The notes under the pieces were generated by a model that was not told the origin of the DNA, searched no databases, and saw only the letters and a program-made list of their open reading frames with translations. Of a stretch of DNA of 64,000 nucleotides, positions 1-11,864 are shown piece after piece. The DNA lies in NCBI GenBank assembly GCA_010909165.1, contig MU008176.1:612856-676855 (forward strand), written 5' to 3'. How positions within the stretch are numbered: position 1 is the stretch's first letter; each line of letters opens with the position of its first letter. Both the position numbers and the translations under genes were made by a program. This DNA comes from Anthoceros angustus. Its lineage: Eukaryota; Streptophyta; Anthocerotopsida; Anthocerotales; Anthocerotaceae.

Positions 1-178
1 AATCAATCCTACGCTATTCGCTATTCAATCCTCGAATCCACGCTATTCACGCTATTCAATCGAATCCACGCTATTCGTTACGCTATTCAATCACGATCCC
101 TCGCTGTCGTTCGCTATTCAATCCGAATCCTCGCTATTCGTTCGCGTTGAATCACGAATCCTCGGCGTATCACGAGTC
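1..178. repeat. Degenerate tandem array at window start
   Basis: About a dozen imperfect copies of a core cgctattc, alternating with aatcc and cgaatcc spacers, run from the first base to about 178. The array is cut by the window edge, so its full length is unknown. No coding potential is seen. Confidence 0.8.
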
Positions 179-545
179 CCGAGTTGTCTTCCTTCCGCCT
201 TCCGGTCCACCTAGTCGCGGGCCAAAACCACGACGATCGCTTGTGCTTGCGTACCGTTTTGAGTTGCCACCGCTAGTAGCCGGGATCTGCAGGTAGAGCC
301 AAGCTCGTGAGGTAGGTTGGTTGAGAGCTTGATTCATGACGCTACTTCACTTGTCTGCGGTTTAGCCTCCGGTGTATCTTTATGGCGTTGGCAGTGATCG
401 CCCGACCTGCGTTGTTGCGGTCAGTGTCGGTGGCCTCACGGTCATTGTATTCGAGTGGGATGAGACACAGGCGCCTTGGCTCCTCCTTGTCCTCTTATGC
501 GAGTAAGGGGCTCTGCCACCGGCGCCGTGCAGATCTCCCTCACGG

Positions 546-620
546 TCCTTTAAGATACGGCCAGATCTTCCTTTAAGATACGGCCAGATCTGGCCTTCTT
601 CCAGATACGGCCAGATTAGG
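546..620. repeat. Short tandem repeat, core gatacggccagat
   Basis: Three to four copies of a roughly 25-bp unit containing gatacggccagatct lie head to tail. A short open frame starting at 382 runs into this repeat and ends in it, so it is not called as a gene. Confidence 0.7.
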
Positions 621-676
621 TCTGGATTGGTAAGAGCCGGGCTAAGAGCGGGAAGCTTGGATGGCGGCCACGGTCC

Positions 677-822
677 GGCGCTTTCTAGTGTTTGCAGTGT
701 TGCGTTCAGGCGGCGCTTTCTAGTGCGTTCAGGCGGCGCTTTCTAGTGTTTGCAGTGTTGCGTTGAGCGGCGCTTTCTAGTGCGTTGATGGCGCTTTCTA
801 GTGTTTGCGGTGTTGCGTTCGG
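677..822. repeat. Minisatellite, core ggcgctttctagtg
   Basis: Five copies of ggcgctttctagtg are spaced by two alternating linkers, one containing tttgcagtgttgcgtt and one containing only cgttcag or a variant. The unit therefore alternates between about 22 and 35 bp. Confidence 0.8.
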
Positions 823-1428
823 CAGCTCTCCCGTATCAAGACTGGAGTAAGCGCACATTCATTCCTCCGGATGCCTAAGCTTGTGGCAAAAGCTAGAGTT
901 TCATGCGGAGTCGGACCCGGGACCGAGACGTGCATTGGCGGCCCTCCTCGGTGAGGCTGGCCGATGCGATGACTGAGCCTTGATGACTAGCGTGAACTTG
1001 CATCTGGTGGAAAGCTGCGGGTGAGAAGCCATCGGACTGAAAGAGACATGGAGGAGAGTCAAGCAATCTAGAGCCCAATCTAGAGCCCGGCCATCTACAA
1101 CAACAACTTGGTTGAAGAAGAGAAGAGGAGGCAGAGTCAAATAGTCCACCAACAACAACTCGTAGCAAAGCTACCCGAGGACGAGGGAGGCGCGGATGAG
1201 CGTTTCAAGCGTGTGCGTAAAGGTTGTGGAAGATGATCTTTGTGAGAGGGGCACCGGAGGGGCACTCAAGAGGCGAGAGGGAGGGGGGGCAAAGTAAATG
1301 GAGTGGCAAAGGCTAAGGCAACACAGAATATCAAGGCTAAGGCCGACTGTGGATGACATGCACGAAAGTGAAACGGAGAGTGAAGATACCCAACTCGAAA
1401 CGGCATAGAAGAGAGATTTGGAGAGGCG
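823..1428. other. No gene recognised
   Basis: Only short overlapping frames on the minus strand are present, none with a recognisable motif. The composition is purine-rich on the plus strand (many ggag and gagag runs), which by itself keeps several antisense frames open. Confidence 0.5.
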
Positions 1429-2127
1429 GTGACGCATGGGGATGATAGAGGAGCAGTTGCAGCAGACGGCAAGGACAAGGTTGCGGAGTGTCCCCCGTGG
1501 AACAAGCGAGGGAGGTATGGGAGGTGCTTACAACCTCCCCGAGGTTTCATGGAGGCGTCGGAGGGGGGGCAAACTATTCAGGAGGAGCTAGAAAACGCAA
1601 GCAGGCCTAACCATGGTGCTGCGGATTTTGTCCAATGCGCAAAGGAGTGTGAGCGGCATGTGGCTGGCAACTTTGTGTCTCGACAGAAGTTTGGGGAGGC
1701 AGGCTTTCGGGAGATGCCGGCATGGGTTGCTGAACTTGCTCGCGGAGCCCCAACGTCAACTGAGGAGGGGCCAACAAATCAGCCAGAGCCCGCAGACGCC
1801 AGCAGGCTTGACCATGTTGCTGCTGATTTTGTCTCAGCCCCAATGGACTATGAGCGACATGTGCCTGCTCACCCTACTCCTCGAATCTTGCTCCGTGTCT
1901 GCATGTGCTCAAGGCTCAAATTCCAGCCATTTCTATTGACAATCCGCGATTCAAGTCCTTGCGGTAGCGGGACGGCCTCTAAGCGGCATGTGTTGTTGAG
2001 AAGGCACGAGGTGTGTCGTGGTCAACTCTTGATGACCCACCTCACCGAGTGTTGTGCCCAACCAGTTGAGCGCATCCTAGTGGTGAATGCTCCTCCGCCC
2101 CTAAGTCCAATGGCCTGGAATCTATGA
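1429..2127 (+). CDS. Unrecognised open frame with an internal duplication
   Basis: A 232-residue frame beginning at an ATG at 1429. It contains two related segments about 200 bp apart, around 1596-1670 and 1797-1868. Both read approximately ASR-x-x-H-x-AADFV followed by an ERHV tetrapeptide, so the duplication is kept in frame. That in-frame conservation is the only argument that the frame is or was coding. No signal peptide, membrane segment or known domain is visible, and residues after about 150 look random. It could be a fragment of a mobile-element protein or a chance frame. Confidence 0.25.
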   Translation: MTHGDDRGAVAADGKDKVAECPPWNKRGRYGRCLQPPRGFMEASEGGQTIQEELENASRPNHGAADFVQCAKECERHVAGNFVSRQKFGEAGFREMPAWVAELARGAPTSTEEGPTNQPEPADASRLDHVAADFVSAPMDYERHVPAHPTPRILLRVCMCSRLKFQPFLLTIRDSSPCGSGTASKRHVLLRRHEVCRGQLLMTHLTECCAQPVERILVVNAPPPLSPMAWNL

Positions 2128-3602
2128 GGATCAATGTTGGGTGGTGCTCCTCATGGGCTTCGACACGGATGTTTTGTTGCGTGATGAGGTGTTGGAAGTG
2201 CACGGCGGTCAAGCGGAGGTCCCGAGTCCATCCTCAACATAAAGGGAACATCCTCCACCGAGAGAACTCCACTTCCTTCGTGGTTCGAGGTCCAAGCAAC
2301 AAGAGAGTGAGGCGGATGCAGGAGGGGCATATTGCACCACAAAGGAAGAACCGAGCCACGTGGCGCCGATTTTTGACGCCTCATTCTTGGTTCCACAGAG
2401 GACATATGTCCCATGACAGTGCATGTCTCCCTCCTTGTCCAAGCTCTAATATAGATGGTTTCGTCATGTCATGTCTTTGGGTGCCTAGATTTATATTCCC
2501 AATTTTAGTCATGTGATTCAGTTGTGCTATCTGTCGAGCCTAAATTATTGTGTTGTTATTGCAGTGGATCAAGCATGATTCGACTCCTTTCTACACATGA
2601 AGGACCAATGTCATTGGAGCATGAAGTTTTTTGCAATCCTCTGTGTCTATCTTTTGATGATGAGCCACCGCAACCAAGTTACTGTGGAGACTAACCTCCG
2701 AGGGTGTTGTGACCTTGGGAAATGGAGGCTATTACATTGCGCTTTTCTCTAATACCTCCTTGAATTTTGGAGGAACAATCTTAGGGTCTCACCGTGGTTT
2801 TCTAGCCGGTGAAGAAGAGCAAGCCCAAGTCCGTGAAGGAGGAGCATTGGCAAGTCCTCCTCCAGCAAGAGAGGGACAAGATAGATGGAGTAGTCGCCCC
2901 TCCCGGAAAGATGGTCTGTGAGAAGGAAAGAGGCCGGAGATACTCGGACTCATGCTTTTGGTTTGGGTGGTCGAAGGTTTTGTGGCTCGTTTAAGCGCAG
3001 TTTGAAAGGGATCCCACCCACTCAAATTGAGGTACGAAACCACGGCAATTGGCTAAAAAGCTTGCTGCCTATTGGAAGGAGTCTTCCATGCCAAGACCTC
3101 GTGTGGTTCCCATGTTTGATCGAAAAGGGAAGAAGGAGAAGGCACCATGTGGAATGATTTGAGAGGTGCTGGCTATTCTATGACAGAGTGTGATGAGGAG
3201 GTCATGCGGGCAATCTTGAACAAGAGTGCAGGATGATGGCTTTTTGGTGAATCATTGGAATCCACGTCGGCATGAGGAAGAGTAGAAACCGATTCTGATT
3301 GTTGGTATTGGACTCACCTCAAATCACTTGGTTTGAAACTGTTGAGTTGGTTGTTGATAAGATGTTGATGTTCACTTTCATGATCCCATTTTGCAAGCTA
3401 GTCGTGTGTTTAGGGTGGAGGAATGAAGAAGGAATCTAGAAATGTAGGTCTACAGTAGGCTTCTCTTAAAGTAGACCAATGTAGAGTTCAGGGCACCGGA
3501 GAGTATTAATGCAACAGCATTCCCTGTAGGGCATTTTTGGGGAACTTGACTATAGCCCTACATATTGTTTGCAACAGCATATTGAGCAGAAATTATTTTT
3601 AT
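2128..3602. other. No gene recognised; short coding-like scraps
   Basis: Several short plus-strand frames occur (for example a lysine-rich one near 2809-2994), but none is longer than about 130 residues and none shows a known domain. The stretch lies just left of the CACTA-like arrays and could be the interior of a decayed transposon. That is inference only. Confidence 0.4.
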
Positions 3603-3905
3603 ATTTTACAACAATTAATATCAAAATTTACAACGGAATTAAAAGGAGAATTTACAATGGAATTAAAAAGGAGAATTTGAAACAAAATTAAAAGGAGAAT
3701 TTACTACTGAATTAAAAGGAGAATTTACAATGTAATTAAAAGGAGAATTTACAATGTAAGAGAATTTACAATGTAATTTAGAAGGAGAATTTACAACAGA
3801 ATTAAAAGGAGGATTTACTACTGAATTAAAAGGAGAATTTACAACAGAATTAAAAGGAGAATTTACAACGGACTTTACAATGGAATTTAAAGCCGAATTT
3901 AGAAC
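3603..3905. repeat. AT-rich tandem array, unit about 24 bp
   Basis: A dozen or so copies of a unit close to ttacaatgtaattaaaagg followed by agaat. Variants replace aatg by aacgg, tactg or aacag. The embedded ttacaa motif reappears, in either orientation, in the arrays at 4085-4350 and 4430-4530, so all three may belong to one transposon end. Confidence 0.8.
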
Positions 3906-4084
3906 GGTTAGAATTTTTGGCCGGAAATGGTTTGAATTTCTGGTGGGAATTGGTTTTGAATTTTAAACCAGTAATTAATTAACTATAGTTACAATACTTG
4001 AGTTAATTAACTCTAGTTACTTAATCCCGATTAAAACCATAGTTAACTAAGCATTGTTAATTAACCGTAAGATGTTAACCATGA

Positions 4085-4350
4085 TTAGTTTGTTGTAAAT
4101 TGCATATTGTAATGTCCAGAGTAGATGTTTTGTTGTAACTTCCAGTAGTAAATGATCTATTATAATTTATGGTAGTAGATATCCTATTGTAATTTAAAGT
4201 AGTAAATAACTTGTTATTAAATATAGTAGTAAATGTCCTGATGTAATATGTAGTAGTAAATATCCTGTTGCAATATCCAGTAGTAAATTACCCTTTTGTA
4301 ATGTATAGTCGTAAAATACGTGTAGTAATGTACAGTTGTAATAAGGTATA
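4085..4350. repeat. AT-rich tandem array, unit about 26-28 bp
   Basis: Repeated copies of a unit containing agtagtaaat, then a tcctgttg-like segment, then taatat. At least seven imperfect copies are visible. Together with the array at 3603-3905 it forms the approach to the CACTA-like terminus at 4540. Confidence 0.75.
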
Positions 4351-4429
4351 CAGGCTGTGGCGTATAAATACATATATACCGTATAAATTATTTTATACAT
4401 ACGTATATACAATATTTGGTCATTTACAA

Positions 4430-4540
4430 CAACCCTCTAATGCTATGTGTTTACAACGGCCTTTTTTACAACACCCGTTGTAAAAAGGTAGTAAAAGTCG
4501 TTGTAAAAGCCGTTGTAAAGTACGACTTTTTCCAGTAGTG
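4430..4540 (+). mobile_element. CACTA-type transposon terminus with subterminal repeats
   Basis: The stretch ends in tttttccagtagtg at 4527-4540. Its reverse complement begins CACTACTGGAAAAA, which matches the canonical terminal inverted repeat of plant CACTA (En/Spm) elements. Directly inside are four or more copies of a gttgtaaa/tttacaac motif in both orientations. This is the usual layout of subterminal transposase-binding repeats in this superfamily. The matching left terminus was not found in the window, so this may be a solo or truncated end, and no transposase gene was recognised beside it. Recognition is by motif only. Confidence 0.6.
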
Positions 4541-5361
4541 TACCACCACCATGCAAGGCCTCTTCCTTTCCCGGGCTTTGGCGGGAACTTTGTAGCATGA
4601 ACATTTATGAAGGAGGTATAGGGTTTACGGTAAAGTACATTAGCGGGAAAAAAATAATAATAACACAAGGATGTATTGCTGAATAATTCTCCATTTATAG
4701 GCAAACCGACCTTGGATCTCTATATTTGTTTAGGGTTTAGCATATGGCACAAAGCCGAAGCCCAAGGAAACCCCTGGTTGAGGGTCTTTCCAACCACATC
4801 CCCAAGAACTTAACCGAGATTCCCCTATGCGAAGCCCAAGGAACCTAAAGCCTGGTTAGAATTATAGATGCATATAACTCTATCCATGGGTTAAAACATA
4901 TGAGCATATGCTCTTGTGTGTAACCCATGGTTAGGGCTGTGGTAAACCTTTAAGCCATGGTCCATGTCCAGCTTGACTGGCCTAGGAATCTTTTTGACTT
5001 TACTCGAGTTTAGCAAGCACGCGCATGCATGTTTGTTTCTGATAGTGCAGTTTGGGCACGCCGGAGATGTTCGACGCACATGCGACCATTGGTGCAGTGC
5101 ACATGGCATAAAAGGTGGGCACCTAAGCTTCTTCCCCATACCATTCTTGCTTTGTGTTGCAGTTTTTGTCTTTTGTGCATGGGGTGCTTGGCAACTAGTA
5201 GTGCGCGCATTTGGAATGCGAAGCCACCCCCTGTGCAACTCGTGAGTCTTTGAGTTCTTTCTCGTTTTCCTTTCTCTCTTGCGTGCTTGGGTGCTGAGTT
5301 CTCCTTCACTGGGGTTTTATGGCATGCATGATGCAGGGTTTGGTTGTCATTAACAAGCATC
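4541..5361. other. No gene recognised
   Basis: Contains several cccatggtt/aaccatggg stretches and short frames on both strands around 4890-5363 that overlap each other. Nothing with a known motif. Confidence 0.4.
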
Positions 5362-5625
5362 ATGGACCCATACCTTAGCGACGAGTATGACCTCCATATC
5401 TATTACGCGGACGACCGAAAGGAGTTCACCCATCTCATCGACAAGCCTGCTTCGCTCTCACACCGTTACTTGTGGCGCATGATGGCCTTAGTTTGCAAGC
5501 ATTTGCATAAGCTAGACCTTGTGCGAAACGAGGTGGACATGTTTGAGAGGCATACGAGCATCTCAGAGGGGGAGGCCGGGGGTTGGGAGGGTCTGGGCCT
5601 CGCGAGGCCAAGACCCTTAATATAA
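5362..5625 (+). CDS. Unrecognised coding-like fragment
   Basis: A frame of about 88 residues starting at ATG 5362 (a further in-frame ATG lies at 5344). The first 60 residues have protein-like composition, with an acidic start (MDPYLSDEYDL), mixed charge and helical potential. The last 25 residues are Gly/Pro/Arg-rich and look non-coding. No family is recognised. It may be a relic of a host exon or of a transposon protein. Confidence 0.25.
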   Translation: MDPYLSDEYDLHIYYADDRKEFTHLIDKPASLSHRYLWRMMALVCKHLHKLDLVRNEVDMFERHTSISEGEAGGWEGLGLARPRPLI

Positions 5626-6059
5626 TCCTCCTCATGGATGGTGGCTAGGGGAGCCACCCTTTGCAGCACTTGCTTCATGTGAGCCATGGCAGCACACACC
5701 AAGCGCCACAACCATCCCAACTTTACAGTCACCCACCTAGACAGAAAGTACATACCTCTCCCACTCTTCGGTGCAACACCCAACTACTTAGAATTGCCGC
5801 ACACTTCCGACCTACGAAAATTCCACACTCCGTGTGGTTACCCAAGTCTACTGCGTTCTCCGTTACGCTCCTCTAGAGACTACTGTCGTAGCGAACAAAC
5901 AAACCCCTAGCTTTTAAAGCCTCTTTAGGTGTTTTGAGAACTACAGTGTGAACGGAACCAGTCTCCGGCACGAACTTCTGTCAACTATGGTTCAAGATAA
6001 AACATGACGTGATAACCCTGGTTACACCCATTGCATAATAATATTAATTCGGCATCAGT

Positions 6060-6880
6060 AATATGATCACATGCCTCAGGTGGCAAGTCCGTAGAAGGCA
6101 CCCATGCTTGAGGTTGTACCCTAGTGTCAAGGTGTGGCAAGTGGCATGAAGCCAAGTACTTCATGTGCTCCTTGCACCTACGGCCATTCTTCCTTTCAAA
6201 GTTAATTACGTCCTATTCTTCAACTTTGGTTATCCGGTGAATCATCTTGCCAGTACTAAGATCTAACATGCTTGAGATGCACAAAATCACTAGGCTTAAA
6301 TTTTCAAGCCTTAGGCTTCCTCCTCTAGTAAATGCATATCGTAGTTGATCTCGATGGGCAATCGAGGTTTGATCCATGGCTATAGAGAGAACCCTCTTCA
6401 ACAACTCGGCCCTGGTTTGTAGCTCAGCCAAGCATGCACCTGCATCTCTGCTCCAACTGGCGGGTCTTAAATAGATATTCTGCTTAGATGTTAGGCAAGA
6501 CTGGATGTCTGCCAAAGAGGATGTAAAAAAGGTTGAAATTCCCAAGTGCTGCATGTACACTCACACGTAGCCCAAAGCAATTTAAGGCAACACCTCATCC
6601 TAACAATTTGGCTCCACTGTAATTCAATACTTCCTGAGAGCATCCTTGAATGTCTGAACAAGTCGCTCTACCATGCCATCTACCTGTGGATGATCTTTTG
6701 ATGTCCTACTGTGATCAACGAGGCTCCTATCCAACAAGGCTTGAAAATCTCCTTGAAATTCATTCCCTTGCTTTGTAAACACTTTGACACAACTACCATA
6801 CTTGCTGAGAACACACTCGGGAAAAGCTTTGAAGGTGTATTACGATGTCCTCATCGAACAGCGTCTCATCAAAAGAGGGA
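6060..6880 (-). mobile_element. Ty3/gypsy integrase relic
   Basis: Two stretches match the minus-strand integrase of the large element on the right by eye. The segment 6605-6870 aligns with 49935-50195 (for example the shared words tgtggatgatc, ctgtgatcaa and caacaaggc/cagcaaggt). The segment 6125-6190 aligns with 49465-49520. Both are in the same order and orientation, so this is a diverged copy of the same or a sister family. The reading frame is broken and the catalytic residues cannot be read continuously. It is a dead fragment. Confidence 0.75.
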
Positions 6881-8787
6881 TAGTCTCCGATCCTTTTTTT
6901 CGACTACTTACTATCTTTAAAACATGTCGAATTTGAAATGCATTTCAATACATTTCGAAATTCTCCAAATCATACTCTTGCATCTGAGAACCTCTCGAAA
7001 ATAAGCCGAGAAATTGTCAATTCAGATGTTGCAATAACTTATTGCAACATCCGAATCCGAACAATGCCTAAGTAAGCAAAGGAGAGTGGTTGGGTATCCG
7101 ACAAACTAAGCATACCCGATCAAATTTCCCAAAAGATTCTAAGGAACCTGAAGGAAATGCACAAAATTTGTCACCAACTCTCTACAAAAGTCATTTATCA
7201 AACTACGTCTGCTAAAATTTGTGAGGCTCTATGTTTTTTGGGGCTCAAGAATCGAAAGAGTGTTTCCATCACGAATGTTACTTACCTATGTCTTCATTCC
7301 CTTGTTCCAAATTATTACGCAATCGACTCGACTCCACTAGGCCTGTGACAGGTTTTTGAAAATAGTAACTGCTCCCGTAGCTACACTTCGTTGCCACGAC
7401 CCTCAAATTGTTCTCTTCCTCTTGCCAACTTTGTTTTGGTAAAGAATATAACCATTGCCAAGCCATTTGGTATCAATACCATAGTATGCCCAAGCTGGAC
7501 CCTTTGTTTCATGTTATCCTTGTAAAGGGTGCCCGAGACTCCCTCATGCGAATTCTTCTGAGTGAGACCACCTAATAATAATTCGTACTTATAATCTTCA
7601 TCATATAGAGGAGTACCTCAAAGAAGAGCCATCCGAATTCCCCACCTAAAATAAATAGATTACACTAATTTCATTTTAAACAACATAGACATCCAAAGTC
7701 TCCTCCTAAATCTTCTACTTACAAAAGGCTGGAGCCGGTGGGGCTTCTTTATGGTGACAAGTAATACAGCGGGTGCTGTGCACATGGACATCGCTCTTGC
7801 CAATAAACTCTCATTCCGGTAGTGATATGCATACAATACATAGCCATAATGTGTCCAAATGGCTTAGGCCAAATGGACACACATTTATAAGAAGGCCGTG
7901 ATTAAGCATCCTGAGCTTAGATCGGTACTTAGATGGGGTGCTAAGCTCGGTACTTAGATGGGGTGCCTAAAGGGAGTGGATGCCCTTGGTGCAAGTAGCT
8001 TAGGCACACCATGGTACAAGTTGTCAAGTACCAAGTCCCATGACGGAAATCCGTCCTTAGTGGACTCAAATAAAATTCTTCTTCTTCTTCATAACGCCAT
8101 AACCCTATTTTGACTGCCCCGGCCGGATATCCATGTACCGAATGAGATGTCCCAGCTCGTGCGACCCGTTATCACCTCAAGGAGATGGTAGATAGGGCCT
8201 GATAGCCCGAAAGCGAGGCCTGAAGACCATCACATTTGTGGTCCTCGGGCGGAGGGGTAGTCAAGGCCGTGAAGCAACGGTCCACATCGAGCGTCTTTAT
8301 ATTCAGGTAGGAGTCCAATTTCCAGAAGGTTCGCTTCCGCTGTACTATTATTCTTTTCGTAACGAAAAGAATTCTGCTTCTTATATTCCTTTCATGACAG
8401 CTGAGATAATCGACATTGACTGGCACTGACGGCATTGCGAGGGAGGCTAACAGGGGCTAACAAGCATTCCGCGCGTGGTCTGTCAGACAAGCTCCTACTT
8501 ATGCTTGTAAAATATCATAAATCGTCTGTCGAGTCGGAAAAGTGCTGGTTTCGTGTCCAAACGTGGGGATGCTCCAGAAGCTCTTTTGCTGGTGAGACTC
8601 CGTATTCACCACCCCTTCCTGCCGGAGCCGTAGCTGCCAAGCTGCTGCCAAGCTGGGCAGGTTGTTTCTGCGTGTGCTGTCTCACATCTGCTGCTCCCTG
8701 GGAATGCATTGGCCTGAGTCCGTGACGGTGGGCTTGGCAGGGAGGCTTTCGGAGATGGGCTCATCCCCTCCCCGAGCGCAGCTCGTC
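6881..8787. other. Upstream region of the receptor kinase; no other gene seen
   Basis: AT-richer, with short unrelated frames. Small repeats are present: ggtacttagatggggtgc occurs at 7924-7941 and 7949-7966, and a (ctt)n run sits at about 8079-8091. Roughly the last 400 bp become GC-richer and lead into the receptor kinase. No convincing TATA box could be fixed. The string tttatattc near 8298 is a weak candidate. Confidence 0.4.
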
Positions 8788-11700
8788 ATGGCCAATTCGC
8801 CCAAGCGTGTTGCGGGATTCGCGTTTCTGCTGTGGGCAGTTGCGGTTCTGGGCTGGGGGTGTGGGATTGCCATGGCGGATGCTGGATCGGACGGGAAGTT
8901 CCTGCTGGCCTTCAAAGCTGGTCTGGATGACCCGGACCAGACGCTTTCCAGTTGGAATGCGTCGGTCCCGGTGTGCGAATGGGAGGGGGTGGCTTGCAAT
9001 TTGGCAGGGAATGTGACGGGGCTGACACTAGATTCCAGCAGGATCTCGGGGCCTCTCAGCCCGGCGCTCTGCGGCATCTCTACTCTGCAGACTCTGTTCG
9101 TGTCCAACACGAGTATCAACGGGAGCTTCTCGGCGGGCCTCTTCAACTGCACTGGCTTGACTGCCCTCACGGTGAAGGCAAGTGCCATGGGAGGCCCGCT
9201 CCCTGACGGCTTCTCTGCTTTCACGGGGCTGCAGGAGCTGGACCTGTCCAACTGTTCTTTCTCCGGCAGCCTGCCTCCGTCCATGGGAGATATGGTGCAG
9301 CTTACCAGCTTGAACATGTCGTACAACCAGCTCACGGGAGGGATTCCGAGCTTGTTCCAGAAGCTGGCCGGGCTGCAGTACCTGCTGCTGCACAACAACC
9401 GGCTGAACGAGACCATTCCTGACTTCATCGGGAGTCTGCAGGAGCTGGTTTTCCTGGACTTGGCTTATAACCAGGTGAGTGGAGGGATTCCTGATTCCAT
9501 CGGGAAGCTTTCCAAGCTGGTGTGCCTGTCTCTTGGGGGCAACACACTCTCCGGGGGTATTCCACAAAACATCACCAGGCTACAGTCTCTCTCTACGTTG
9601 TTGCTGTATGCGAATCAGCTCACCGGGGGATTTCCTCCAGGGATGGGAGGAATGAAGAACATGACGGATTTCGAAGGCGATCAGAACGGGTTGGATGGGC
9701 CTTTACCACCTGATTTGGGTCAGTGGACGCGGCTGCAAATATTCACTATTGCTGTCAATGGCATAACGGGAGGCATTCCTCAAGGATTGAGTAATCTCAC
9801 CGAGCTCCGGGCACTGTCTGTGTTCCAAAACCAGATGAACGGAACCTTACCTCAAGACTTTGGATTCAACAACACTCAGCTCAAACGGTTTGAGGTCAGC
9901 AGCAATTACTTCTCGGGATCTGTGCCTCCATATTTGTGCAACGGAGGCAGGCTTCACAGCCTTGCACTGGCGAACAACTCCTTCACTGGAGACTTCCCAA
10001 GCACGTACGCGAATTGCAGCTCCCTCACAGCACTGGGCCTTAACAACAACTACCTCACGGGCAACATTCCAGACGAGTTATGGGGCAGCTCTGTTCTGTT
10101 TTACCTGGAAATCTCTTCAAACAACTTCAGTGGCAGCATCCCTCCGGAAGTTGGCGGTGCGGTAACCAGATCCACCATGAACATCAACAACAACGCCTTC
10201 TCAGGTACTCTTCCTTCGGAAATAGGACAAATGGCTGATCTCGTCCGCTTCCATGCTAGCAACAACAGGTTCGAAGGACCTATTCCAGCGACCCTCGGCC
10301 AGCTGAAGAACCTGCAAGAGCTGGACCTTGATTCCAACCTGCTGTCCCAGCCCATCCCTGATACCATTGGTGACTGTGTGTCATTGACCAAGCTCACACT
10401 GGCGAACAATCAGCTGTCCGGCTCCATCCCAGCTTCTCTGTCCCAGCTGCCTAGACTGACTGTTTTGGACCTCTCCAGCAACAGACTCACCGGGACAATC
10501 CCTCCCGGCCTCGGGAGTGCTAACCAGACTTCCATGACCTTGAACGTCTCCAACAACGTCCTGACCGGGCCTCTGCCATTAGCCTACAGTGGGGGAGGAT
10601 TCAGTGAAGATTTTCTGGATAACCCAGGGCTGTGCGGCCCAGGGTTGCTGGTGCCAACACCATGCCCCACTCCTGCTGCTGCCAGATGGCCATGGATAGT
10701 GGGGTGCACATTCGGTGTGGCAGCATTGCTGCTGGTTGCAGGTTGCTTCTGCTTCATCCGCAAGTACCGGAAACACCGGACCAAGGGTGGACGGTCGTGG
10801 AACATGTCATCCTTCCAGAAGGTGGAGTTCACAGAGTACGACCTGGTGCAGAGCCTTAGGGAGGAGAATGTGGTTGGCAAGGGTGCGGCAGGCAAGGTGT
10901 ACAAGGTGACGCTACCGGACGGCCAGACTGTGGCTGTGAAGAAGCTGCACGGCAGCGGGAGCTGTGATTCCAAGCACGGGGACTACGGGTTCAAAGCCGA
11001 GGTGGAAACCCTGGGTAAGAACACTCGCCATCGCAACATCGTGAAGCTGCTCTGCTGCTGCAGCAGCCGGGACTGCAACCTGCTGGTGTACGAGTACATG
11101 AAGCACGGCAGCCTGGGCCAGCTGCTTCACCACTCCCCCAACGGGGCAGTCTTGGACTGGTCTACCCGATTGCGCATCGCTGTGGGCGCTGCAAACGGCT
11201 TGGTCTACCTGCATCACGACGCACCAGACGGCCAGATCCTGCACCGAGACGTGAAATCCAACAACATCCTGGTGGACGGGGATTGGGAGGCCCGGTTGTC
11301 GGACTTCGGCCTGGCTAAGCTCCTGGAGACATACAACAAAGGGGACTTCACTGCCACTCGGCTGGCAGGATCTGCAGGGTACATCGCACCAGGTGAGCAC
11401 AACAACATAGTTGCAGATCTGCCTGCGTTCCAGTTTCCTTTGCTTCTATGTATGTGAATTAGGGCCTAACCTGCAGGATTACATGATGGTGTTGGTGTGC
11501 AGAGTATGGGTACACATTCAAGGTCACGGAAAAGAGTGATGTCTACAGCTTCGGGGTGGTGCTGCTGGAGCTGGTGACCGGGATGAGGCCCATCGAGCCG
11601 GAAGTGTATGGGGAAGGGGCCAGCATTGTGAACTGGGTTCTGGACAAGTGCGGCAGCGAGGAGGGAAAGGTGGAGGTACTGGACTCCAGGTTGGTGTGGG

Positions 11701-11864
11701 AGGGGGAGGAGAGCATGCTTAATGTGCTGCAGGTAGCTCTGCTGTGCACTAACCAGGCTCCCAGCAAGCGCCCCTCCATGCACGAGGTGGTGGACATGCT
11801 TGTGCATTGCGGGGCCCCGAGTGAGCAGGAAAATTTGCTGAAGTTGGTTGGTCCAGGCACTTAA
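8788..11864 (+). CDS. HAESA-like leucine-rich-repeat receptor kinase (two exons)
   Basis: Plasma-membrane receptor Ser/Thr kinase of the plant LRR-XI (HAESA/HSL-like) type, expected to perceive a secreted peptide. Exon 1 is 8788-11392 and exon 2 is 11503-11864. Splicing restores GYIAP-E-YGYT and gives about 988 residues. The chosen ATG at 8788 has G at -3 and G at +4 and is followed at once by a hydrophobic signal peptide. In-frame ATGs at 8662 and 8755 would bury it. After the signal come the N-terminal cap CEWEGVAC, about 20 LRRs, the cap pair ending NPGLCGPG, and a membrane helix near residues 635-658. The kinase then has a glycine loop GKGAAGKV (about 695), VAVKKL lysine, HRDVKSNN (about 818), DFG (about 839) and GSAGYIAPE. 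All catalytic residues are present and it is an RD kinase. This is the only clearly intact host gene. The ligand and exact orthologue cannot be named from sequence alone. Confidence 0.95.
11393..11502 (+). other. Intron of the receptor kinase gene
   Basis: A 110-bp phase-1 intron with donor CAG|GTGAGC and acceptor GTGTGCAG|AG. Removing it joins G with AG to make the glutamate of the conserved GYIAPE motif. Reading through instead gives a stop at about 11457 after unrelated residues. The position after GYIAP is, from memory, a common intron site in LRR-XI kinases. Confidence 0.93.

Noticed and set aside
8682-9567. Antisense frames of 179-248 residues opposite the receptor exon
   Set aside because: Shadows of a GC-rich LRR coding sequence; the sense frame has complete domain structure.
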